Shown in pieces: positions 53,939-62,653 of a stretch of DNA of 64,000 nt. Below the pieces are notes generated by a model. That model was not told the DNA's origin. It did no database searches and saw only the letters and a list, made by a program, of their open reading frames with translations. The stretch is taken from contig NZ_JBGGWE010000002.1 in assembly GCF_041321095.1 (NCBI RefSeq), positions 578,565 through 642,564 of the forward strand. Reading direction: 5' to 3'. Positions within the stretch are counted from its first letter, which is position 1; each line of letters begins with the position of its first letter. A program made the translations under genes and the position numbers. Source of the stretch: Fibrella arboris. GTDB lineage: Bacteria; Bacteroidota; Bacteroidia; Cytophagales; Spirosomataceae.

Positions 53939-55183
53939 ATGACCTTTCCGCTCCCCTATCCACATGAAACTACAGGCCCCCTTAGTCCAGCGCCTTCATT
54001 ACTCAAAGGCCGCATCGAGTCCATCGACGTACTGCGGGGCCTGATTATGATCATTATGGCGCTGGATCATACGCGTGATTTCTTTCACGCTCAGGCCTGG
54101 ACCAACGACCCGCTCAATCTCGATACCACCACGCCGGTCCTGTACGCTACCCGCTGGATTACCCACTTCTGCGCCCCTACGTTTGCCCTGCTATCCGGTA
54201 CGTCCATCTACCTGCAGGGTTTACGAAAATCGCGCAGCGAGTTGAGTCTGTTTCTGCTGAAACGGGGTCTGTGGCTCGTTGTAGCCGAGGCACTCCTGAT
54301 TGCACCGGCAGATACGTTTACCCTGTTTAATCCCATCACACTAGCCGTTTTCTGGTCGCTGGGCATCAGCATGGTGTTCATGGCCGGGCTGATGTGGCTG
54401 CCGTTCCGGACCATACTGGGCCTTGGTTTAGCCATCGTTTTAGGCCATAATCTGCTGGATGCGGTGGAACAGGCACCTGGATTTACGTCAGGTTTTTGGT
54501 GGGCGCTGGTTCATGGCGGCAGTCACCGTGTGTTTGACTACGCGCCTGGCCGGGTCATTGTGGTACTGTACCCCTTTCTTCCCTGGCTAGGGTTAATGAT
54601 GCTGGGCTACTGCCTGGGCCGGTTGTTTGCCCCAGCGGTTTCGGCCACGAAGCGTCAACAGTGGCTGGTGTATCTCGGTGCCGGGGCCATTGGGCTATTC
54701 GTGGGGCTGCGTTTGCTGAATGGCTACGGCGACCCCTTCCCCTGGAGCGTCCAGAAAGACGACCTCACCACGGTGTTCTCGTTCCTGAAGGTGCATAAAT
54801 ACCCCCCATCGCTGCTGTATATGTGCATTACGGTAGGGCCGGGATTGCTGGGACTGGCGCTGCTGGAAAACGTACATAATCGCGTGACGGGCGTGCTGCG
54901 CACCTACGGACGGACGGCCTTTTTTTATTACACGATCCATTGGTATGTCCTGCATACCCTGCGCATGCTTGTCTTTTTTGCCGCTGGCCACACCATGACA
55001 GAGGCCGATAAAGCCCTGCCAGCCATACCGATGCGGTTTGTGCTACCCGGCGATGGAGGCTACAACCTTGGGGTGGTTTACCTCATCTGGATAGCCGTTG
55101 TGGCGTCGTTGTACCCCCTGTGTCGCTGGTTTGATGCCTACAAGACAACGCACAAAGAGCAGTGGTGGCTGAGCTATCTGTGA
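53939..55183 (+). CDS. Membrane protein, heparan-alpha-glucosaminide N-acetyltransferase-like
   Basis: 414 residues with about ten to twelve hydrophobic helices. The N-terminal block RIESIDVLRGLIMIIMALDHTRDFFH is the hallmark of this DUF1624-like acyltransferase group, with the Asp-His pair likely involved in acetyl transfer. FAPTFALLSGTSIYLQGLRKS and PWLGLMMLGYCLGRL fit too. Members acetylate sugars across the inner membrane; the substrate is unknown. Confidence 0.88.
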   Translation: MTFPLPYPHETTGPLSPAPSLLKGRIESIDVLRGLIMIIMALDHTRDFFHAQAWTNDPLNLDTTTPVLYATRWITHFCAPTFALLSGTSIYLQGLRKSRSELSLFLLKRGLWLVVAEALLIAPADTFTLFNPITLAVFWSLGISMVFMAGLMWLPFRTILGLGLAIVLGHNLLDAVEQAPGFTSGFWWALVHGGSHRVFDYAPGRVIVVLYPFLPWLGLMMLGYCLGRLFAPAVSATKRQQWLVYLGAGAIGLFVGLRLLNGYGDPFPWSVQKDDLTTVFSFLKVHKYPPSLLYMCITVGPGLLGLALLENVHNRVTGVLRTYGRTAFFYYTIHWYVLHTLRMLVFFAAGHTMTEADKALPAIPMRFVLPGDGGYNLGVVYLIWIAVVASLYPLCRWFDAYKTTHKEQWWLSYL

Positions 55184-55220
55184 TCGACCCATTCGGGATG
55201 GAACAACAGGAATTCGGCGA

Positions 55221-55233
55221 GTTAGCGGCAATA
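55221..55233 (+). other. Cassette-boundary-like sequence GTTAGCGGCAATA
   Basis: Resembles the outer end of attC-like elements that follow inserted genes in Bacteroidota. It lies at the left edge of the AT-rich stretch and is paired with the hairpin at 56032-56180. Confidence 0.4.
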
Positions 55234-55279
55234 TCCCAGCAATCCGCAAGACAAACAACGTGTAACCAAATAAACTAAT

Positions 55280-56014
55280 ATGGCAGCAATCACACAAAAA
55301 ATACGCTTCGACAACTCAGGTTACTATTTTATCGGACTGCCCATATTGGTTTTATTAGGATTTTGGAGCAGCTATTTTTCAAAACTCTTTCCCGGAACAA
55401 ACGACTACAACTTCTATTTTCATTTGCACGCTGTGATAATGGCTTTATGGATTTTAGCATTAATTATTCAACCAATTTTAATCAGAAAAAAGGAACTTGG
55501 TATTCATAAATTCATTGGCAAACTGAGTTACGTATTAATGCCGTTATTGTTTATTTCTGTTATTCTACTGACACATGTTCAACTTCAAAAGCGGATAGAA
55601 ATTATAAACGGCGAAATTTCATTGAGCGGACCTTCACCACATTTATTGCTACCGTTTAAAGACCTGTTGATTTTGGGAATCATGTATATCATTGCTATTG
55701 TGAATCGGCGAGACATCAACATCCACGCAAGAGCAATGATAGCAACGGGAATTGTATTTATAGAACCTGCTCTTTCCCGATTTCTCATTGAAATTACCGA
55801 TAGTGTTCCCGTTGGCTTCCTTACAACAATCGGGCTTGTATATGCCATTTTAATCGCTTTAATGGTTATCGAAAGAAACCAGCAAAAAGGCAGATGGATT
55901 TTTCCGCTTGTGCTGATTTTATATATTATCGTACATGCCTTACTTATTTTTCAGGTACAAATCGGATTTTGGGAAACATTCGCAAAATGGTTTGCAGGTT
56001 TACCCTTGACATAA
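55280..56014 (+). CDS. Multi-pass membrane protein of unknown function, AT-rich
   Basis: 244 residues with about six to seven hydrophobic helices: FIGLPILVLLGFWSSYF, LHAVIMALWILALIIQPILI, LSYVLMPLLFISVILL, DLLILGIMYIIAIV and others. HxHAVIMALW and GIHKFIGKLSYVLMP are conserved-looking loops, perhaps of the DUF2306-like kind. Base use is much richer in A and T than the neighbours, with many TTA and ATT codons. Together with the following hairpin this suggests acquisition as a single-gene cassette. Confidence 0.78.
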   Translation: MAAITQKIRFDNSGYYFIGLPILVLLGFWSSYFSKLFPGTNDYNFYFHLHAVIMALWILALIIQPILIRKKELGIHKFIGKLSYVLMPLLFISVILLTHVQLQKRIEIINGEISLSGPSPHLLLPFKDLLILGIMYIIAIVNRRDINIHARAMIATGIVFIEPALSRFLIEITDSVPVGFLTTIGLVYAILIALMVIERNQQKGRWIFPLVLILYIIVHALLIFQVQIGFWETFAKWFAGLPLT

Positions 56015-56031
56015 TGGCGAGGGACAAAACT

Positions 56032-56180
56032 GCCCTAACATTATAATGAAAAAGCGGGGCTAAAATGCTTCGATTAGACATTTGTGCAACGTTTAATATT
56101 GTAATTCTATTGAACCGCTCGGGCCGTCCCGTTTTGTGCTAAAAATCCCCGCCTTTGGCAATACTCAAACCGTTATTTGC
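56032..56180. repeat. attC-like imperfect inverted repeat between the two AT-rich genes
   Basis: Inner arms AAAGCGGGG (56051-56059) and CCCCGCCTTT (56147-56156) pair, and the outer ends GCCCTAAC (56032) and GTTATTTGC (56172-56180) pair imperfectly. The TAAC/GTTA ends with a long imperfect stem recall integron attC sites. The match to the RYYYAAC/GTTRRRY consensus is not exact. Confidence 0.45.
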
Positions 56181-56222
56181 AAGACTACCACAGAAAATAG
56201 ACAACCAAAACCTATTTAGGAA

Positions 56223-56759
56223 ATGGACAAAAGTGAAACAATAAAAACAAGAACTATTGTCATTCCTGACGACCTGGAAGCCGTTAAAAAATTATGGTTT
56301 GACTATTTGGTTTGGGGTAACGACAATATGCAGGAACGCTATGGCGTCCATCCCCATAATCCCAAAGAAGCAGTTGACCAGGACATCCAACAGATTGATA
56401 AGTTTCAACCCCCTTACGGACAACTAATCCTGGCTATTGATGAAGGCAACGTATGTGGACTTGGCAGTCTAAGACGTATCAATCCCGACATCGGTGAAAT
56501 AAAACGGATGTTTGTCCATCCAGCTAGTCGACGAATTGGGGCTGGACGAGCTATTCTTGACCGACTTTTACTTGAAGCGAAAAAGGTCGGTTATAAAAAA
56601 GTCCGGCTTGACAGTCCGAAGTTTATGGAAGCAGCTCATTCTTTATATAGAAGTTTCGGATTTCGTGACATTGACGCGTATCCAGAAATGGAAATTCCCG
56701 CAGCATTTAAAGACTATTTGTTATTCATGGAATTGGATTTAACGGACGACACTATGTAA
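56223..56759 (+). CDS. GNAT family N-acetyltransferase, AT-rich
   Basis: 178 residues. The GNAT core is clear: VCGLGSLRRINPDIGEIKRMFVHPASRRIGAGRAILDRLL with the acetyl-CoA loop RRIGAGRA, then KKVRLDSPKFMEAAHSLYRSFGFRDIDAY. The substrate is unknown. It follows the attC-like hairpin with its own short leader and shares the AT-rich composition of the gene before it, so it looks like a second cassette. Confidence 0.92.
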   Translation: MDKSETIKTRTIVIPDDLEAVKKLWFDYLVWGNDNMQERYGVHPHNPKEAVDQDIQQIDKFQPPYGQLILAIDEGNVCGLGSLRRINPDIGEIKRMFVHPASRRIGAGRAILDRLLLEAKKVGYKKVRLDSPKFMEAAHSLYRSFGFRDIDAYPEMEIPAAFKDYLLFMELDLTDDTM

Positions 56760-56787
56760 ATCCGAAATGATAAGCACAAATAAGCCT

Positions 56788-56799
56788 AGCCTATACTGC
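56788..56799. repeat. Right copy of direct repeat AGCCTATACTGC
   Basis: Exact 12-base match with 53319-53330. It lies at the right edge of the AT-rich segment, before the next secreted protein gene. Confidence 0.5.
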
Positions 56800-56842
56800 T
56801 GGAGAATTGATCTTAAAACAGTCAAACCAACCAATCAAACCC

Positions 56843-57247
56843 ATGAAACATTTCCTGATTCCCTTTTCTGCTCTTTGGCTCCTTGTTAGCCTCAGCATGT
56901 CAACATCTGCACAAGCTCAGCAAACCGCAACGGCTCAACTCAAAAGTATTCACCTATTCGATATGCCAGCCGGTGTAACGGAGGCCCAACTGTCGGCGGT
57001 GATTAGCGAGTTGAACGCGGTCATTAAACGCCTGGGCTACAGTAACGCCGGATATACATTCTACAAAGTAGAGGGAAAAGAAATCGACAAATACCGCTAC
57101 TTTTTCGAGGGCAATTGGCCCAATGCCGAGGCGTACCAGAAAATTCACGATGACAAATCGTTTCAGGAAGCAGATAAAAAATTGGGTATGGTGTACGAGA
57201 AAATAAAAGCCGTTGAAATCTATCGCCGATTAGTGAGAGTGCCCTAA
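56843..57247 (+). CDS. Small secreted protein, dimeric alpha-beta-barrel-like
   Basis: 134 residues from the ATG at 56843, with a signal peptide ending near SAQAQ (about residue 26). The mature part (IHLFDMPAGVTEAQLSAVISELNAVIKRLGYSN, then YRYFFEGNWPNAEAYQKIHDDKSF) has the size and pattern of an antibiotic-biosynthesis-monooxygenase-like domain, but no active site can be named. The next gene follows after 18 bases, so they are probably in one operon. Confidence 0.75.
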   Translation: MKHFLIPFSALWLLVSLSMSTSAQAQQTATAQLKSIHLFDMPAGVTEAQLSAVISELNAVIKRLGYSNAGYTFYKVEGKEIDKYRYFFEGNWPNAEAYQKIHDDKSFQEADKKLGMVYEKIKAVEIYRRLVRVP

Positions 57248-57265
57248 ATCAGTTAAACCAAACCC

Positions 57266-57802
57266 ATGAAAACAAACCCATTTGCCCCCGTTCTGGCTCT
57301 TTTTGCCGCTCTGTTCCTGCTTGTTTGCACCATTGGCTGCAACCCAACTAAGCAGGAAACGACCACCGACGTACCTGTCATGACCGCCGGGAAGAAGCAG
57401 GCTATAGAGCAGGAAATTTCTGGCCTTGTGAAAGCATTCTTCCAACAGGTCGAAAAACTGGACATCGAAACGTGCATGACCTACTTTGAGAATACGCCTG
57501 ATTTCCAAGCCGTCAACCCCGATGGCACCCTGGGCGACTACAATGCGCTAAAAAAACTGAACGCAGACGGGTTTAGCCAGATGAAGACGTTGAGCGTCGT
57601 GCCAAAGAAAGAAGTGATCCGGGTTTTGACGGACTCGCTGGTGCTTTATACGTTCTCGATGGAACAGGATGCAACGCTCAAAACCGGCCAGAAACTAACG
57701 TTTGAAAACGTAGCGGGAACGATGCTCTTCACCAGAATCAACGGCGCGTGGAAAGCGACATTCTATCACGAATCTGCCGCTCCGCCTGTACCAGTAAAGT
57801 AA
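57266..57802 (+). CDS. NTF2-like (SnoaL/DUF4440) lipoprotein
   Basis: 178 residues. The leader starts MKTNPFAPVLALFAAL and ends in a lipobox CTIGC. The mature part looks like an NTF2-like fold: IEQEISGLVKAFFQQVEKLDIETCMTYFENTPDFQAVNPDGTLGDYNALKKL and AGTMLFTRINGAWKATFYHES. Such folds bind small ligands; no catalytic residues stand out. It is followed closely by a second NTF2-like lipoprotein gene. Confidence 0.82.
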   Translation: MKTNPFAPVLALFAALFLLVCTIGCNPTKQETTTDVPVMTAGKKQAIEQEISGLVKAFFQQVEKLDIETCMTYFENTPDFQAVNPDGTLGDYNALKKLNADGFSQMKTLSVVPKKEVIRVLTDSLVLYTFSMEQDATLKTGQKLTFENVAGTMLFTRINGAWKATFYHESAAPPVPVK

Positions 57803-57822
57803 TGATTTCTAAAAAACAAACC

Positions 57823-58335
57823 ATGAAAAACACGCCATTTACCCTACTCCTGGCCGTTGTTGCCAGTACATCTGTCTGCGTTACCGGTTGCAACGCCCCC
57901 GCCCAGAAAGCAGAAAATACCACGGAGCAGGGAGCGGCTAAACCCGATATGGCCCTCATCAAAACGGAGATACAGGCCATTGAAACCGAATGGGCCAGCG
58001 CCACAACAGCCAGGGACATCGACAAAGTAATGGCTCTTTATGCAGACGATGCCATAGAAATGGCCGACGACGAACCCATGTGCGTGGGGAAGGCGGCTAT
58101 CCGGCAGGTGTTGCTCAACAGTATGAAAACGCGCAAGGCCGGGACCACGGTTTCTTACGAGACGATGGACGTATACGGCGATGGTAATATGGTGACCGAA
58201 GTCGGGAAGACAACGATTAAAGACACGTCTGGCAACGTAGTGAGTACCGGCAAATACATGGGTGTTTTTGAAAAACGCGATGGAAAATTCATCTGCATCC
58301 GCGATATCAACAACGAGGATCAGAAAGACAAGTGA
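57823..58335 (+). CDS. NTF2-like (DUF4440) lipoprotein
   Basis: 170 residues from the ATG at 57823. The leader MKNTPFTLLLAVVAST ends in a lipobox (VTGC), and the next residues (NAPAQKAENT) resemble those after the Cys of the RidA lipoprotein. The domain is clear: IEAIETEWASATTARDIDKVMALYADDAIEMADDEP (approximate), VGKAAIRQVLLNSM and GKYMGVFEKRDGKFICIRDI. It lies 20 bases after the previous gene. Ligand unknown. Confidence 0.85.
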   Translation: MKNTPFTLLLAVVASTSVCVTGCNAPAQKAENTTEQGAAKPDMALIKTEIQAIETEWASATTARDIDKVMALYADDAIEMADDEPMCVGKAAIRQVLLNSMKTRKAGTTVSYETMDVYGDGNMVTEVGKTTIKDTSGNVVSTGKYMGVFEKRDGKFICIRDINNEDQKDK

Positions 58336-58363
58336 AGTAGCTTAGGCCACTAAACAGGTCAAC

Positions 58364-61300
58364 ATGAATGGATACGTTGGTTTTGGGTGGCTCCTCCTGC
58401 TAGTGTGCCTGTCTGCACCAGACGGGCAGGCACAATCTACGGTGCTTTATTTCAACGAACCCCCCAAAGAGACGCTGGGCCGCAACCGAAATCAATTAAC
58501 CATCAACCGATTCTTTACCGATCGCGACGATTTTCTCTGGTTCGTCAGTTCGAATGGCATAAGCCGCTACGACGGTCATGAAATTGAGTCGATCCACTCG
58601 AATCCGGTCGATCTGAATTCGTTATCGTCGGCACACGCGGTAGATATGATCCAGGATGAGCAGGGTAACTTCTGGATCACTACCCGCGATGGTGGCCTGA
58701 ATGCCTACAATCCACAAACCGGAAAGATCACCCATTTCCGGCACGTACCCACCGATAAAGCCAGTCTGTCGTCCGACAATCTGCGGTTTCTGCAACGTGA
58801 TGCGTCGGGGCAACTCTGGATCGGAAGCGATTGGGGCATGAATCGGTTCGATCCCAGCACAGGCCGTACGGTCCGGTATTTACCCAAACCCGGCAAGGCC
58901 GGGGAATTACAGGGTAATCCGCTGTCACCCATCGTGGTTACGTCCAGCCAAATTTACGTCAGCACCACGGCCGGGTTCGAGTATTATGACCTGATCGGTA
59001 GACGATGGCATTACCTGCCGATAGAAGACAAACAGGGAGTGTCTTCCAGCTCAACCGGCAGCCTCTGTAAAGATCATCGGGGCCTGCTCTGGATGGGCGT
59101 TCCCAACCAGACCGGGCTGCGGGTATTCAATCCAGAAACCGGGCAAATTACCTCCTTCAATAAACAGACTGCCGGGGGAAAAGCGATTCCATGTCCAAAC
59201 GTGATGCTGGAAGACCGGTTGGGGCGGCTTTGGCTCTGTTGCGAGAACGATATTTTTCGCATTTCGGCCGATCGGGCCGTGGTGGAGCAATGCACGCCGG
59301 TAGCCGTCGACAATCAGGAGCAGTTATCGGGGTTGGTAACGCTCTACGAAGACCGGCAGGGGCTGATCTGGCTGGAGCGACTGAGCGACAAAAATCCGCT
59401 CTTTTTCGACGCTCGTCAGGAACGCTACCCCAACATTCGGTTACCAACCTTGGGCGGCGTCAGGCCGTTGGCGACGGACCTACTACCCGACTCGAGCGGC
59501 CTGCTGTGGATCAGTACGGCCCTGGGTCTGATTCGCTACGATTCGAACCGGGGCGACACCCGATTTGTGCTGAAACGGCCCAACGTGCTTTCCTGTAGTA
59601 TCCTGGCTGATGGCTACCTGCTAGTCATTTCGGAAGACGATGGCTTGTTTATTTTTAACAAAAAAACGGGTCGTTCGCTCCCGGTCCGGTTTGCGGACGG
59701 GAAAGGCAAACCCATCCAGACTCCCATCTGCTCGGCCCTCGACCACGACGGCGATCTCTGGATTTCGACCTGGGGGTATGGACTTTTCCGCATTCCGAAA
59801 GGTAGTTTGTCGCTGAAAACGGGGCTCGTGAGGGTCTATGAGCAATGGAAAAAGAACCCGTCCAATACCAACAGCCTGCCCTCAAACAACCTCCAAAAAA
59901 TTGCCGTCGATGCGCAGAACACCGTTTGGGTGTGCGGATCGGCCAACGGGCTGTGCCGGGTAAACAAACGTACCCGGCAGGTGCAGCGGTATATGCTCCG
60001 GCAAGGCGACCCCTACGGATTAGCCAGCAACTACACCTACGCCCCCCTGATCGATAAGCAGGGCGACGTGTGGGTGACGAGTGGATATACTGCCCCCTTA
60101 CAGCGGTTATCAGTCAAAACGGGGCGGTTCAAAAAGTACGGCCTTCTCAACGGGTTTACGGATGATTACTTCGGTAATTCCGCGCTGGACGAAACCGGCA
60201 AAATCTGGTTCAATCAGAATCAGGTGGTTTCCTGCATCGACCCCGTAACCGGGCAGGTATCCACGTTTCCGCAGTTTGTGGGGACCTCGCCCTATTCCAC
60301 CCCCATCGCCGCACAGCCCCTCACCGGCGAGATTTATTTCGGTTGCCAGAACAACCTGCGGCGGTTTAAGCCAGCCCTCAGTCAAAGCGCCCTCCAGCCA
60401 CCGTCGCCCCTGCGGCTAGTGGCGGTTTCTTGTTTTGATGCCGATAAGACCCAAACGATGAGGCCCCTGCCCCAACAATACTGGCGAACGAACAACCTGG
60501 CGTTGTCGTACCGGCAAAATACCCTTGAACTCCGGTTTGCGCTGCTCGATTACCGCAACACAGCCAGTCGGGAGTATGCCTACGCCTTAAGTGGAGTCGA
60601 TGAGCAACCGCAGTGGGTACGCATTGGCCCCAAACATACCGTCGATTTTGCGCAGTTGAAGCCGGGAACGTACCTGTTCCACCTGAAAGCCCGGAACACG
60701 GATGGCGTTTGGACCACCCTGGCAGCCCCCCTCCGTATCAGTATCCGCCCACCCTGGTGGCAAACCCCCTGGGCCTATTCGGTATATGGGCTGTTGTTGG
60801 CGATTGGTTTATGGTACCTGATGCAGGCCCGCCTCCGCGAGCAGGCCCGCAAGCTGGCCCTGCACGAAGCGGTGATTAGCAAACAGCAACGCGATGAGAT
60901 CGCGCAAAAAAACGCCCAGAATGAACTGTTGCTGAAAGAGATTCACCACCGTGTCAAGAATAACCTGGAGATCGTGTCGAGCCTGCTCGAACTCCAATCG
61001 GCCCAACTCAACGACCCTATCGTGCAGGATGTGCTACGCGCCAGCCAAAACCGGGTGCAGAGCATGGGCATTTTGCATCAGCAACTCTATCAGGACCGCC
61101 ACTTAGCCCTTATCGAGATGCGAACATACTTTCTGCGGTTAGCCGAAACGCTGCTCGATGCCTACAATGCCTCTCAGCGTGTCAGTATTGAGTGCCCCAT
61201 GCCCGAATTGGCTATCGACGTAGATACGGCTCTATCGTTGGGTCTGATTGTCAACGAACTGGTGAGCAATGCACTCAAATACGCCTTTCCCAACCAGCAG

Positions 61301-61528
61301 TCGGGCTGGGTACGTATCGAATTAACTGATCTCGGCGCGGACCACCTCCGGCTCGTCGTGGCCGATAACGGTGTGGGCAAAACCACCATCACGTTGCCGG
61401 GGACTGGCTTCGGCACGCAGTTGGTGACTCTCCTCACCCGGCAACTCGACGGCAAATTGAGGCAAGCTATCACACAGGGCACCGCACGAGGGGTCAGCAT
61501 TACCCTCGACTTTACCCGTACCCGGTAG
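58364..61528 (+). CDS. Hybrid propeller sensor kinase, HisKA_2 type
   Basis: 1054 residues. After a signal peptide (ending near QAQST) come about twelve two-component regulator propeller repeats with the pattern LWIGxxxGLxRF, for example GQLWIGSDWGMNRFDP and DLWISTWGYGLFRIP. A Y_Y_Y domain follows (about 730-795), then one membrane helix (about 803-821), a coiled coil, and a kinase core with EIHHRVKNNLEIVSSLLELQS, where His861 or 862 is the phospho-acceptor. The HATPase part has NELVSNALKYAFP and VADNGVGK. No receiver or DNA-binding domain follows. It sits 28 bases after the NTF2-like lipoprotein gene, so it may be co-transcribed and sense something linked to it. Confidence 0.93.
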   Translation: MNGYVGFGWLLLLVCLSAPDGQAQSTVLYFNEPPKETLGRNRNQLTINRFFTDRDDFLWFVSSNGISRYDGHEIESIHSNPVDLNSLSSAHAVDMIQDEQGNFWITTRDGGLNAYNPQTGKITHFRHVPTDKASLSSDNLRFLQRDASGQLWIGSDWGMNRFDPSTGRTVRYLPKPGKAGELQGNPLSPIVVTSSQIYVSTTAGFEYYDLIGRRWHYLPIEDKQGVSSSSTGSLCKDHRGLLWMGVPNQTGLRVFNPETGQITSFNKQTAGGKAIPCPNVMLEDRLGRLWLCCENDIFRISADRAVVEQCTPVAVDNQEQLSGLVTLYEDRQGLIWLERLSDKNPLFFDARQERYPNIRLPTLGGVRPLATDLLPDSSGLLWISTALGLIRYDSNRGDTRFVLKRPNVLSCSILADGYLLVISEDDGLFIFNKKTGRSLPVRFADGKGKPIQTPICSALDHDGDLWISTWGYGLFRIPKGSLSLKTGLVRVYEQWKKNPSNTNSLPSNNLQKIAVDAQNTVWVCGSANGLCRVNKRTRQVQRYMLRQGDPYGLASNYTYAPLIDKQGDVWVTSGYTAPLQRLSVKTGRFKKYGLLNGFTDDYFGNSALDETGKIWFNQNQVVSCIDPVTGQVSTFPQFVGTSPYSTPIAAQPLTGEIYFGCQNNLRRFKPALSQSALQPPSPLRLVAVSCFDADKTQTMRPLPQQYWRTNNLALSYRQNTLELRFALLDYRNTASREYAYALSGVDEQPQWVRIGPKHTVDFAQLKPGTYLFHLKARNTDGVWTTLAAPLRISIRPPWWQTPWAYSVYGLLLAIGLWYLMQARLREQARKLALHEAVISKQQRDEIAQKNAQNELLLKEIHHRVKNNLEIVSSLLELQSAQLNDPIVQDVLRASQNRVQSMGILHQQLYQDRHLALIEMRTYFLRLAETLLDAYNASQRVSIECPMPELAIDVDTALSLGLIVNELVSNALKYAFPNQQSGWVRIELTDLGADHLRLVVADNGVGKTTITLPGTGFGTQLVTLLTRQLDGKLRQAITQGTARGVSITLDFTRTR

Positions 61529-61819
61529 GGCTATTAATAGATGAGAGAAGCTGTTCCGGTTGTGTTCTGTTCTGCTGGGGATGTACACGATTGAGAGAAG
61601 CTCAGTCAAGGCAGCAACTGATACGCTATCGCTAACAAATAGCCAAATCGGGTAGCTGGACGGGTTGATGAGCGCCAACACGCAAAGACGACCTGCCCAT
61701 AAGGGGGTACTGACAGCTAAGTAAATGTAGGGCCACCAGTTGGCCCGCTGTTCTTCTGGGTTCGTTCGCGGGCGAACACGGTGGCAGTTGGGCTGCCGCA
61801 CGGGCCTATCCAGCCAGTG
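61529..61819. other. Intergenic region without recognised gene
   Basis: About 290 bases past the kinase. On the minus strand a hydrophobic frame (PYIYLAVSTPLWAGRLCVLA) can be read but it has no family match or good start, so it is not called. Confidence 0.5.
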
Positions 61820-62020
61820 TCCTGTCCGAGGTAAGTGGACCCTGCAGCGCGAACCAACAACCGGTCCGCCGGTGCGGCACAAACCAAACAAGCCGAGAGA
61901 GGCCCAAACAAACAAGCCGAGGCTGTCAAACGAAACCGCTCAGGTACGTTCCACGGTCGGCCAAAACGCGTTTGTCGACGCGCTGTCTACAGCTGATTGA
62001 CTTGTCAACAGGTACGTGAC
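61820..62020. repeat. Degenerate intergenic repeat family 1, copy 1
   Basis: Contains TCCTGTCCGAGGTAAGTGG (61820-61838), AAGCCGAGGCTGTC (61914-61927), a GGTACGTTC with TCGGCCAAAACGCGTTT, and GACTTGTCAACAGGTACGTG. Each block recurs in the same order at 62214-62375. Confidence 0.6.
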
Positions 62021-62213
62021 AAACCAGCAAAAAACACTCACTGTCAATCTATTAGCCGGTCAGCCGGAACCTGACCACGCCACTGACATGGCCGAGCACC
62101 CAACGACCACACATAAGGACTGACGGCTGAAAGATAAACGAAACGCAGGTACGTTGCCCCTGACATTTTCACCCTTGTTCGTGTTGGGTGTCGCCCTGGA
62201 ACTCCGACCGCTT

Positions 62214-62375
62214 TCCTGTCCGAGGTAAGTGGCCCCGCAGAGCTGACCAACAACACACAAATCCGATCAAGCCGAGGCTGTCGGTCGTGACTGCTCAAGT
62301 ACGTTCTCGTGTCGGCCGAAACGCGTTTTACTTGTTCTGTCCAGCGATCACCGACTTGTCGCCGGGTACGTGGCA
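62214..62375. repeat. Degenerate intergenic repeat family 1, copy 2
   Basis: Same block order as 61820-62020: TCCTGTCCGAGGTAAGTGG (62214-62232), AAGCCGAGGCTGTC (62269-62282), TCGGCCGAAACGCGTTT, GACTTGTCGCCGGGTACGTG. Spacing between blocks has drifted by about 40 bases. Confidence 0.6.
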
Positions 62376-62503
62376 CACCGACCAAAACGCGCTGTCGAAC
62401 GGGGATTCACCTGTCGACCGGGATGTGAAACAACAAAAGAATTCTCATTATCAACTCGTTATCCTGTCGCACGAGACGCGAAATATTCACTTACGCTTGA
62501 AAA

Positions 62504-62653
62504 ATCACCCAACGCCCGTGAGGGCTGATGGTGAGCAAGTTAGCCACCTGAACGCGAGTGGCTTGCACCTTTACACCCTCACCTCCGTTGGGCTGAGTCC
62601 CCCGCATACAGGCGTGAGTCCTGTCGCCGAAAAGCGGCCCACGCGGAGCGCAA
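62504..62653. repeat. Intergenic repeat family 2, copy A (stem-loop)
   Basis: Hairpin TCACC-CA-GCCC with GGGC-TG-AT-GGTGA at 62504-62534. It is followed by a CCTGAACGC block, a CACCTTTACAC block, GTTGGGCTGAGTCC and GTCGCCGAAAAGC. Confidence 0.6.

Noticed and set aside
61322..61915. Minus-strand 197-codon frame beyond the sensor kinase
   Set aside because: It overlaps the kinase HATPase region, has no motif, and runs into repeat-rich DNA; the hydrophobic stretch alone is not enough.
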